13,622 nt of DNA, from assembly GCA_050173895.1 (NCBI GenBank), contig JBFXKJ010000087.1:1-13622 (forward strand), in the 5' to 3' direction. How positions within the stretch are numbered: the first letter of the stretch is position 1; the number at the start of each line of letters is the position of its first letter. The notes beneath the pieces are model-generated. The model worked only from the letters and a program-made list of their open reading frames with translations, did no database searches and had not been told where the DNA came from. This document shows, one piece after another, positions 7,884 through 13,622 of this stretch. Position numbers and translations under genes: made by a program. Source of the stretch: JBCFBK01 sp050173895. Its GTDB lineage: Bacteria; Bacteroidota; Bacteroidia; Bacteroidales; Prolixibacteraceae.

Positions 7884-8450
7884 TTATAAATATTCCGGAT
7901 AAGTTGTCCGAAGGCAATCCCGGATCAGTTTTAAAGCCTTGTTTATTTGGGCCTTAACCGTTTTAACAGAGATCGCCATATTCAGCGCGATTTTCTCTTG
8001 TTTGGCTTCTTCAAACCGGCTTTGGATAAAGACATCCTTGCAGCGGGGAGGAAGTTTTTCAATACACAGTGAAAGATAGTGCCTGAATTCTTCCTGTTCA
8101 ATTTCGTCGTCAAAAACAATTTCGCTGGTGCTTTTGCTGTATGTTGAGGTATGACCAAGACGGATCGATTCGGACTTTATCCGGTTCAGGCAGGCGTTTT
8201 TTACTGAGGTGTACAGGTATGACCTTACCGAACCCGAGATCCTGATTTTACGCCGGTCTTCCCATATTTTGGCAAAAACTTCCTGTACCGTGTCTTCTTT
8301 TGTGAAGTCATCCTGCAAATAAGAGGCGGCATAATTGCACAGACGAGGGTAGTATTGCTCAAAAAGAAGCCGGAAGGCCTCAAAGTTTCCTTCCCGTATC
8401 CTTTCAAAATTTTCTATTTCGGGATGCTCATTCACGAAACCGGTAAACAT
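7884..8450 (-). CDS. ECF sigma-70 factor, Bacteroidetes FecR-linked type
   Basis: This extracytoplasmic-function sigma factor directs RNA polymerase to its own target promoters, most likely that of the SusC gene. The ATG at 8450 gives 188 residues; the frame also contains a TTG at 8486 adding 12 residues, which I consider a spurious extension. Region 2 spans about 22-92, with FEAFRLLFEQYYPRLCNYA and the core-binding helix EDTVQEVFAKIWEDR, followed by the DNA-melting segment SVRSYLYTSVKNACLNRIK. Region 4 spans about 125-180, with LPPRCKDVFIQSRFEEAKQEKIA and the recognition helix SVKTVKAQINKALKLIR. There is no C-terminal extension. It is the first gene of the sigma-FecR-SusC-SusD set and faces away from the GAPDH gene. 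Confidence 0.95.
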   Translation of the reverse strand: MFTGFVNEHPEIENFERIREGNFEAFRLLFEQYYPRLCNYAASYLQDDFTKEDTVQEVFAKIWEDRRKIRISGSVRSYLYTSVKNACLNRIKSESIRLGHTSTYSKSTSEIVFDDEIEQEEFRHYLSLCIEKLPPRCKDVFIQSRFEEAKQEKIALNMAISVKTVKAQINKALKLIRDCLRTTYPEYL

Positions 8451-8755
8451 AAAAAAATCAGTGATATACGGCGTAAAAATAGACAATCTTTAGTTGATAT
8501 TAAATAAAGAAAAGTGAATTCTGTCGGGCACGTACATTTATAATTCGCGAAGGAAGAGCAAATTTCGTTTTTTTGGCTCAGAAGCGATTGCAGAAGAGCC
8601 TTGGCAAAGATTAACTGCGGGTTTGCGGCGATCATTAGCCGGATGGCAGTTTTTGTCGGATAGATGTCATTGCAGACCATTGAGATTCCGCGTAACTTGC
8701 AGCTATTTATTAAACTAACCGGCTGAGCCGATTTTAATCTTAAAAACTTTGCATT
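8451..8755. other. Divergent intergenic region between the sigma factor and GAPDH genes
   Basis: These 305 bases must hold the promoters of both flanking genes, but I find no exact TAnnTTTG box at a sensible distance from either start. An AAACTTTG near-match sits at 8743-8750, too close to the GAPDH ATG to act as its -7 box. A minus-strand frame crosses the region, but it continues into the complement of the GAPDH gene and has no recognisable domain. No RNA gene is evident. Confidence 0.45.
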
Positions 8756-9754
8756 ATGGTTAGAGTTGCAATTAACGGTTTCGGACGGATCGGACGGCTG
8801 GCCTTCCGGAAAATGATGGAAAATGAAAAACTGGAAGTAGTCGCTGTTAATGATCTGAGCGCTCCTTCCATGCTGGCTTACCTGTTGAAATATGATTCCA
8901 TACAGGGGAGTTTGAAGGCCGACGTGGGTCACATCAACAATGCATTGGTGGTAAACGGGAAACGGGTAGCAGTATATGCCGAACGGAATCCCGAAAACCT
9001 GCCCTGGGCAGAGCTCGGCATCGATCTGGTGCTGGAATGTACCGGTATCTTCGAATCAAAGGAAAAAGCATCAGCACATCTGAAGGCAGGAGCCAGGAAA
9101 GTAATCATTTCTGCCCCGTCCGACAAAGACGTCAAGACCATCGTTTTCAATGTGAATCACACGATTCTGGATGCAAATGACCGGCTGATCAGTTGCGCAT
9201 CGTGCACGACCAATTGTCTGGCACCGCTGGCCAAAGTGCTCAACGACCGGTTCGGCATTGTGGCCGGGCAAATGTCGACCATTCATGCCTACACGAATTC
9301 ACAGCCTTTGCTGGACACGCCCGACCCGAAAGTGAACTACCGGAAATCGAGGGCTGCAGCCGATAACATCGTTCCATACACCACCGGGGCGGCTAAAGCC
9401 ATCGGTTTAGTCATCCCGGAACTGAAAGGTAAACTGGACGGCTCTTCGCAACGCATTCCGGTACATTCCGGATCGATCGTCGAATTATATACCGTCCTTG
9501 CAAAAAAAGTCACGGATGAAGAGGTAAATCAGGCGATGAAAGATGCTTCGAATGAGTCATATGGCTATAACGAAGATTACATTGTTTCCAGCGACGTTGT
9601 CGGGATGGACTACGGTTCATTGTTCGATGCCACGCAAACGAAAGTGGTGTCATCGGGCGACAGCCAGCTCGTCAAGACGGCAGCCTGGTACGACAACGAA
9701 ATGTCGTTTGTCTCGCAGATGGTACGGACGGCGGCGTATTTTGGGGCATTGTAA
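8756..9754 (+). CDS. gap: Glyceraldehyde-3-phosphate dehydrogenase, lactic-acid-bacterium-like type
   Basis: The enzyme oxidises glyceraldehyde-3-phosphate with phosphate to 1,3-bisphosphoglycerate in glycolysis, or runs in reverse, in the cytoplasm. The protein has 332 residues, the normal length. The NAD-binding domain begins VAINGFGRIGR (4-14) with Asp33 in VNDL, indicating NAD preference. The catalytic segment is ASCTTNCLAP with Cys150, and His177 is the general base in STIHAYT. Arg233 (QRIPV) and Thr210 (TTGAAKA) retain the substrate and phosphate sites. Deviations include SCASC where SNASC is usual, TNSQ for TGDQ, NYRKSRAAA for DLRRARAAA and VHSGS for VPTGS. Stretches such as NESYGYNED, IVSSDVVGMDYGSLFDATQTKVV and WYDNEMSFVSQMVRT match Lactococcus-type enzymes better than the typical Bacteroides GAPDH (VHSTTATQKTVDGPS). 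Start: ATG giving MVRVAINGFG, the canonical N terminus. Confidence 0.96.
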   Translation: MVRVAINGFGRIGRLAFRKMMENEKLEVVAVNDLSAPSMLAYLLKYDSIQGSLKADVGHINNALVVNGKRVAVYAERNPENLPWAELGIDLVLECTGIFESKEKASAHLKAGARKVIISAPSDKDVKTIVFNVNHTILDANDRLISCASCTTNCLAPLAKVLNDRFGIVAGQMSTIHAYTNSQPLLDTPDPKVNYRKSRAAADNIVPYTTGAAKAIGLVIPELKGKLDGSSQRIPVHSGSIVELYTVLAKKVTDEEVNQAMKDASNESYGYNEDYIVSSDVVGMDYGSLFDATQTKVVSSGDSQLVKTAAWYDNEMSFVSQMVRTAAYFGAL

Positions 9755-9771
9755 ACAAACAAATATAGAAG

Positions 9772-9798
9772 GGAGAGGCTTAACTGCTTCTCCTTTTT
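9772..9798 (+). terminator. Rho-independent terminator of the GAPDH gene
   Basis: An 8-bp stem (GGAGAGGC with GCTTCTCC, one G-T wobble) with a 6-base loop is followed by TTTTT, 17 bases after the GAPDH stop. Its T run touches the TAA of the convergent regulator gene at 9797-9799, so the two genes share this short boundary. The reverse strand has no matching T tract. Confidence 0.88.
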
Positions 9799-10780
9799 AT
9801 GCCAGTGAGGTCTGGAAGCTCCTTCGGTAATCGCCGGGATTTGTTTTGAAATGCCTCAGGAACAGGCGACGAAGGGTGTCGGGACTTCCCAATCCGCATT
9901 CCTGTGAAATCTCCTCCAGGCTCAGCCTCGTTTCCTCCAGCCGGCGGCGTGCTGTTTCCACCCGCAGCTTCTCCATGAATTTGGCAGGAGTGATCCCTGC
10001 CTCCCGATGAAACACACGGGCAAAATTCCGCGGGCTCATCGATATCCTCCTGGCCATGCTTTCTACTGTGATCTCTTCGTTAAGGTGACTGATCAGCCAA
10101 TCCTGGAGCTCCCGGATCGGTTGATAGTTGACTTTCTGAAATGACAAAACAGCACTGTACTGCGATTGGTTTCCTGGCCTCTTTAAGTATAAAACCAGTT
10201 GCCGGGCGACCATCAGAGCCAGATCCCTACCATAGTCTTCTTCGACCAGAGCCAGGGCCAGATCCATCCCCGATGAAATCCCGGCCGAGGTGTAGATGTG
10301 GCCGTCTTTTACAAAGATGGGGTCTTTTTCCACCCGGATATCCGGGTATAGCTGTGCCATTTTTCCACATGCCATCCAGTGAGTCGTCGCTCTTCTCCCT
10401 GTGAGCAAACCAGCTTCGGCAAGAATAAATGCGCCGGTGCAAACCGAACCGACGCGCCTGACCTTCGGAGCGTACCTTTTCAGCCACTGCAGCGTTGCTT
10501 TGCTTACCATGTTTTCCGGTGCATTGGGCATACCTGTCACCAGAAGCGTGTCAATTTCATAGCCGATCTGTTTAAGGTTTCCCTCACATACCACCGGCAA
10601 GCCGGTCGATGTGGTCACTACTTTACCTCCTTCGGCGGCTACTACATGCAACTGGTACGATTCGGTCGCCTGACTGGTAAAATCGAGGAGGGATGCGGCT
10701 TTTGCAAAGACCTCAAGTGGGCCTGCCACGTCAAGCAGTGACGTATAGGGGGGCGCAACGATGGCAATATGCTTTTTCAT
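9797..10780 (-). CDS. GlxA-like transcriptional regulator: DJ-1/PfpI domain fused to AraC DNA-binding domain
   Basis: The predicted role is a cytoplasmic transcription factor whose N-terminal glutaminase-like domain senses a small molecule. The ATG at 10780 gives 327 residues (MKKHIAIVAPPYTSLLDVAG). An in-frame ATG at 10837 is rejected because a consensus -7 box lies between the two. The DJ-1/PfpI-type domain covers about 1-185, with LDVAGPLEVF, then TLLVTGMPNA, and GSVCTGAFILAEAGLLTGRR with the elbow Cys114 retained. The AraC domain covers about 227-323 with two helix-turn-helix motifs (ITVESMARRISMSPRNFARV and LSLEEISQECGLGSPDTLRR) and the family ending HFKTNPGDYRR. Relatives include regulators of glycine betaine, carnitine and arginine catabolism, but ligand specificity cannot be read from the sequence. 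It lies downstream of the second AraC gene on the same strand, 83 bases away, with its own promoter. Confidence 0.94.
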   Translation of the reverse strand: MKKHIAIVAPPYTSLLDVAGPLEVFAKAASLLDFTSQATESYQLHVVAAEGGKVVTTSTGLPVVCEGNLKQIGYEIDTLLVTGMPNAPENMVSKATLQWLKRYAPKVRRVGSVCTGAFILAEAGLLTGRRATTHWMACGKMAQLYPDIRVEKDPIFVKDGHIYTSAGISSGMDLALALVEEDYGRDLALMVARQLVLYLKRPGNQSQYSAVLSFQKVNYQPIRELQDWLISHLNEEITVESMARRISMSPRNFARVFHREAGITPAKFMEKLRVETARRRLEETRLSLEEISQECGLGSPDTLRRLFLRHFKTNPGDYRRSFQTSLA

Positions 10781-10804
10781 AAACGGACGACAATTACAGA
10801 AAAA

Positions 10805-10812
10805 CAAAGATA
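10805..10812 (-). promoter_or_regulatory. Consensus Bacteroidota -7 box for the GlxA-like regulator
   Basis: TATCTTTG on the minus strand fits TAnnTTTG exactly and lies 24 bases upstream of the ATG at 10780, leaving a leader of about 18 bases. No TTG is seen at the -33 position. It decides the start codon: the upstream ATG at 10837 would precede the promoter. Confidence 0.6.
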
Positions 10813-10863
10813 GAATAAAATCGTTGGCAGGAATCATCGTGTTTTTTAAAAATCTGCCATAAT

Positions 10864-11766
10864 CTATTTTCTTCCGACTACCCTTTTTCGGTAATAACGG
10901 GGAGACAGGCCCATTTTTTTCTGAAAGTCCTTTGAAAAATAATAAGGATCGGAATACCCCATCAGAAAAGCGATTTCTTTGATCTTTAGCTTGCTGAAAT
11001 CGAGGTATTCACAGGCTTTGCTGATCTTTAAATGAGAAAAATAACTTAGCGGACTATAGCCGGTCTTTTTCCGGAATAAGGTAGTCAGGTAAGAAGGGGA
11101 GTAGCCTGCTTCGTTGGCAATGTCGTCGAGGGTGATTTTCCTGGTCAGGCTTTGCTCCATGAACTGGATCGACCGGTTAATGCCGGGATTTTGTTCTTCC
11201 ATCAGATCGTCGCTGGTACGGCTGGCGTAAATGAAGGTCGCCAGCAAATGGCCAAAACACAGGTTGATGTAAGGATAATTCGAATTGTAAAAACCCTTCT
11301 TCAGATTATTGAACAACTCATCGAAGAGCATCATTCGGTTGGCTATCATGTTATTACCGGAAGGGATCAGGTCGCGCACCACCGTGAAATCCTTTTCCAT
11401 GATCCTGCTCTTTTCTCCGTTGAATTTACAGGTCAGAAACATGCAGGGATCGGTTTGCCCGGTCTGGATCCTGAACAGAAAGCCTTTGGGGATAATGCAG
11501 TACTGATTCTGGCTGAAGGGGACCAGGTCGCCGGCAATCTGAATGATCCCTTCTCCCTTTGTGCAGTAAATCAGCAGGTGGTCGTCCATCTTTACATTGT
11601 CCGACCAGAGGGTATCGTGACGCACCAAAACTTCCGCCAATTCGCACAGATAAAGGTCGCATGTAAGCGGGTTGCTTTTTTGCTCCTCGATCAGATACGG
11701 CGGGAATTTATAGAAACGCTTTTTAATGATCATGCGGTTTCGATTTGAGAAAGTAATATAATCCAT
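10864..11766 (-). CDS. AraC-family transcriptional regulator with N-terminal cupin-type domain
   Basis: Probable ligand-responsive activator or repressor. The ATG at 11766 gives 300 residues (MDYITFSNRN); a GTG three codons upstream at 11775 is possible. The N-terminal part (about 35-115) has the AraC-binding cupin pattern: WSDNVKMDDHLLIYCTKGEG, then GDLVPFSQNQYCIIPKGFLF, then TCKFNG. The C-terminal part (about 198-295) holds two helix-turn-helix motifs, ITLDDIANEAGYSPSYLTTLF with RKKTGYSPLSYF, and IKEIAFLMGYSDPYYFSKDF with KKMGLSPRYYRK, the full AraC signature. It is transcribed divergently from the corrinoid protein gene with 78 bases between start codons, an arrangement typical of a local regulator controlling its neighbour and itself. 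Inference: it governs the methyl-transfer operon to its right. Confidence 0.94.
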   Translation of the reverse strand: MDYITFSNRNRMIIKKRFYKFPPYLIEEQKSNPLTCDLYLCELAEVLVRHDTLWSDNVKMDDHLLIYCTKGEGIIQIAGDLVPFSQNQYCIIPKGFLFRIQTGQTDPCMFLTCKFNGEKSRIMEKDFTVVRDLIPSGNNMIANRMMLFDELFNNLKKGFYNSNYPYINLCFGHLLATFIYASRTSDDLMEEQNPGINRSIQFMEQSLTRKITLDDIANEAGYSPSYLTTLFRKKTGYSPLSYFSHLKISKACEYLDFSKLKIKEIAFLMGYSDPYYFSKDFQKKMGLSPRYYRKRVVGRK

Positions 11767-11792
11767 CTTTATCACAAAAAATACTATTTTCT

Positions 11793-11800
11793 CAAAAATA
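11793..11800 (-). promoter_or_regulatory. Consensus -7 box of the AraC-type regulator gene
   Basis: TATTTTTG on the minus strand matches TAnnTTTG and lies 26 bases upstream of the ATG at 11766, giving a leader of about 20 bases. It is 9 bases from the opposing -7 box of the corrinoid gene, so the two promoters overlap. Confidence 0.5.
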
Positions 11801-11809
11801 ATTAGCAGA

Positions 11810-11817
11810 TACTTTTG
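11810..11817 (+). promoter_or_regulatory. Consensus -7 box of the corrinoid methyl-transfer operon
   Basis: TACTTTTG matches TAnnTTTG and lies 27 bases upstream of the ATG at 11845, leaving a leader of about 20 bases. It argues against the in-frame TTG at 11815 as the start, because that codon lies inside the box. The -33 region (about 11785-11790) is T-rich but lacks an exact TTG, which would suit a promoter needing an activator. Confidence 0.55.
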
Positions 11818-11844
11818 GGATTAATTCCTAAAAAATCAATTGTT

Positions 11845-12513
11845 ATGAGTGAGCTGCTAACCAAACTTGCCGAATGTGTGGAATTTGGCAAAATAAACAT
11901 GGCTTCTCCCTATCCGCCGCAGATGAAGGGACAGGAGGGAGCAGACGAGATTACCCGTAAAGCCCTCGAGGAGGGGATCAATCCGCAGGATGTACTTTCA
12001 AAAGGCCTGATGCCCGGCATGGAACGGGTCGGTATTAAATTCCGTGAAAATAAGGTGTTTGTTCCCCAGGTACTCATGTCGGCAAAGGCGATGAGCACGG
12101 CGATGATCCACCTGAAGCCGCATTTTCTGTCAGGCGCAGCCAAACAAAAAGGAACTTTTATTATCGGAACCGTACAGGGCGATTTGCACGACATTGGCAA
12201 GAACCTGGTCGGAATGATGGTTGAAGGGAGCGGCTACAAGGTCGTTGACCTGGGAACCGATGTGAATGCGGAAAAATTCGTCGCGGCACTCAAAGAGAAT
12301 CCGGGAGCTGTAATCGGCTTATCTGCCCTGCTCACTACGACGATGGTCAATATGCAACGCATTACCGAGGAGATCAAAAAAGCTGTTCCGGGAACGATGG
12401 TTGTGATAGGTGGTGCGCCGGTAAACACAGACTTTTGTGCGAAGATCGGGGCAGACCATTATTCTGCCGATCCGCAGGGACTGGTGGAGTTCTTAAACCG
12501 AAAAACAGCCTGA
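11845..12513 (+). CDS. Corrinoid (B12)-binding methyl-carrier protein, MtaC/MtbC/MttC-like
   Basis: This protein carries a methyl group on a bound cobamide between a substrate methyltransferase and an acceptor methyltransferase. It has 222 residues, the usual length for stand-alone corrinoid proteins. The N-terminal four-helix cap spans about 1-95, with the family pattern GLMPGMERVGIKFRENKVFVPQVLMSAKAM at 54-83. The Rossmann B12-binding domain follows from about 103, with DLHDIG at 113-118 (His115 is the lower cobalt ligand), SALLTTTM at 160-167 and GGAPVN at 189-194, which together form the DxHxxG...SxL...GG signature. The helix-1 region MASPYPPQMKGQEGA is somewhat longer than in relatives I remember. 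The start is the ATG after the -7 box. The methyltransferase-like gene follows 18 bases later. The methyl donor is not identifiable from the window. Confidence 0.95.
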   Translation: MSELLTKLAECVEFGKINMASPYPPQMKGQEGADEITRKALEEGINPQDVLSKGLMPGMERVGIKFRENKVFVPQVLMSAKAMSTAMIHLKPHFLSGAAKQKGTFIIGTVQGDLHDIGKNLVGMMVEGSGYKVVDLGTDVNAEKFVAALKENPGAVIGLSALLTTTMVNMQRITEEIKKAVPGTMVVIGGAPVNTDFCAKIGADHYSADPQGLVEFLNRKTA

Positions 12514-12531
12514 AAAATAAATTATTCACAG

Positions 12532-13622
12532 ATGAAAGGACTGAAATTACTGGAACGGGCGTTCATGACCGAAGAAACTGACCGTGCTCCCTGGGTTCCT
12601 TTTGTGGGTGTTCACGGGGCTAAGCTCATCGGGGTGGATGCGGAAGCCTACCTGAAATCATCAAAATATATCGTTGACGGGATCAGTAAAGCAGTAGAAC
12701 TATACAGGCCCGACGGGATACCGGTGGTCTTTGACCTGCAGATCGAGGCGGAAGTGCTGGGCTGCAGGCTGGCATGGAGTAAGGAGAACCCGCCGGCGGT
12801 GATCTCCCATCCGCTGGCAGAAGGCGTTGCACTCAGTCAACTTCGGTTGCCGGAAAAAACAGACGGCCGTTTTCCCGTGGAGCTGGAGGCAGCCTCCATT
12901 TTGCGGAAAAGGTATCCTGATCTGGCACTGTACGGGCTCATTACCGGCCCGTTTACCCTCGCGCTGCACCTGATGGGCACCGGGATTTTCATGAACATGT
13001 TTGAAGATCCTGACCGGGTAAATGAGGTCATGGATTTTTGCACGCGGGTGGCGATCCGGCATGCAGGCATGCTGCTGGAGGCGGGTTGCGACGTGATCGC
13101 GGTGGTCGATCCCATGACCAGCCAGATTGATCCGGACTCGTTCCGGACATTTGTCAGCCCTTCTGCAGGGCTCATATTTGATTATGTCCGCTCCAAAGAC
13201 AAATTCAGTTCTTTCTTTGTTTGCGGCCATGCACAGCAGAACATTGAAGTCATGTGCGACTGCGGTCCCGATAACATTTCAATCGACGAGAATATTCCGC
13301 TTGATTACGTGAAAGCGATCGCGTTGGAAAAAGGGATCAGCTTTGGCGGAAATCTGAAGCTGACCAGCGTGCTGCTGCTCGGAAATGAGCAGGATTCAAG
13401 GAAGGAGGCGGTCGATTGTCTTGATCCTGGCGGCAACCGGGGCTTCATCCTTGCTCCCGGATGTGACCTGCCTATGGACACGCCGGTTAAGAATCTGCAG
13501 GCTGTCACGGGAATGGTCTATGATGCCTATGAGCGCCAGGTCGTCAGGGAGATGGCACACAGCTCCTCTCTCGGACCACTGGACCTGACGGGCCACTGGA
13601 CCGAAGGAAAGGTTGTGATTGA
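12532..13622 (+). CDS. Uroporphyrinogen-decarboxylase-fold methyltransferase (MtaA/CmuA-like), 3' end outside the window
   Basis: The reading frame runs from ATG at 12532 to the window edge without a stop; 363 residues are visible (MKGLKLLERAFMTEETDRAPWVP). It shows the UroD-superfamily TIM barrel: an early LERAFM...DRAPW segment, GPFTLALHLMG at 139-149, GCDVIAVVDPMTSQIDPDSF at 185-204, DNISIDENIPLDYVK at 247-261 and GFILAPGCDLPMDTPVKNL at 304-322. With the corrinoid carrier directly upstream, a role in cobamide-dependent methyl transfer is far more likely than haem synthesis. MtaA-type enzymes bind zinc through HxC and a distal Cys; here the distal Cys311 and the Cys of HxC (Cys231) are present, but the His position is Phe229, with a His two residues after the Cys (CGH, 231-233). 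The barrel should end around 340; the protein continues through SSSLGPLDLTGHW into EGKVVI, so a further domain may follow. Confidence 0.9.
   Translation, partial: MKGLKLLERAFMTEETDRAPWVPFVGVHGAKLIGVDAEAYLKSSKYIVDGISKAVELYRPDGIPVVFDLQIEAEVLGCRLAWSKENPPAVISHPLAEGVALSQLRLPEKTDGRFPVELEAASILRKRYPDLALYGLITGPFTLALHLMGTGIFMNMFEDPDRVNEVMDFCTRVAIRHAGMLLEAGCDVIAVVDPMTSQIDPDSFRTFVSPSAGLIFDYVRSKDKFSSFFVCGHAQQNIEVMCDCGPDNISIDENIPLDYVKAIALEKGISFGGNLKLTSVLLLGNEQDSRKEAVDCLDPGGNRGFILAPGCDLPMDTPVKNLQAVTGMVYDAYERQVVREMAHSSSLGPLDLTGHWTEGKVVI

Noticed and set aside
8451..8486. TTG-initiated extension of the sigma factor
   Set aside because: It is a rare start codon with hydrophobic extra residues (SIFTPYITDFF) not expected in a sigma factor; the ATG at 8450 fits family length.
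8743..8750. AAACTTTG as a -7 promoter box for the GAPDH gene
   Set aside because: It ends five bases before the ATG, so transcription would start inside the coding region, and it lacks the initial T of the consensus.
8432..8932. 166-codon minus-strand open frame spanning the sigma-GAPDH gap
   Set aside because: It overlaps the GAPDH coding start on one side and the sigma factor start on the other, and its product has low-complexity composition with no family features.
10781..10837. Upstream ATG for the GlxA-like regulator
   Set aside because: A consensus -7 box (10805-10812) lies inside this extension, and the domain begins directly at the second Met.
12532..13622. Annotation as a haem-pathway uroporphyrinogen decarboxylase
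   Set aside because: The adjacent corrinoid carrier, the distal GCxLP cysteine segment and the C-terminal extension point to the methyltransferase branch of the superfamily.

Overview
The window reads as chromosomal DNA from a member of the Bacteroidota, most likely class Bacteroidia. The evidence is a SusC/SusD outer-membrane pair, an ECF sigma factor and FecR anti-sigma pair of the Bacteroidetes type, an STN domain on the SusC protein, TAnnTTTG-type -7 promoter boxes, and start codons without Shine-Dalgarno sequences. I see no insertion sequence, CRISPR array, tRNA or rRNA.

Layout. (1) From the left edge to 1135 (+) lies the 3' part of an arginase/formimidoylglutamase-family gene with a degraded metal site. 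(2) The 1136-1614 gap holds what looks like the collapsed remnant of a baeRF-type gene (minus strand), unassigned sequence, and the terminator of the next operon. (3) From 8450 down to 1615 (-) runs a regulated nutrient-uptake locus in transcription order: ECF sigma factor, FecR anti-sigma, SusC-like TonB-dependent transporter with signalling domain, SusD-like lipoprotein. No glycoside hydrolase, sulfatase or peptidase accompanies it here, so its substrate cannot be read from context. (4) At 8756-9754 (+) is a glyceraldehyde-3-phosphate dehydrogenase resembling the lactic-acid-bacterial type more than the usual Bacteroidales enzyme; it ends in a clear terminator. (5) Two AraC-type regulators lie on the minus strand: a DJ-1/PfpI-AraC (GlxA-like) protein and a cupin-type AraC protein. 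(6) Divergent from the latter, from 11845 to the right edge (+), are a corrinoid-binding protein and a uroporphyrinogen-decarboxylase-fold methyltransferase that runs out of the window.

How the parts may work together. The sigma/FecR/SusC-STN set is a standard surface-signalling relay: ligand engaged by SusC/SusD is sensed through the STN domain by FecR, which releases the sigma factor. The right-hand genes look like the start of a corrinoid-dependent methyl-transfer operon controlled by the divergent AraC regulator; the two start regions are only 78 bp apart and each has a consensus -7 box. The substrate methyltransferase and the corrinoid reductive activator expected for such a pathway are not in the window. 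The most interesting points are this methyl-transfer module (with a rearranged zinc site and a C-terminal extension on the methyltransferase), the baeRF-like remnant, the degenerate arginase homologue and the atypical GAPDH.
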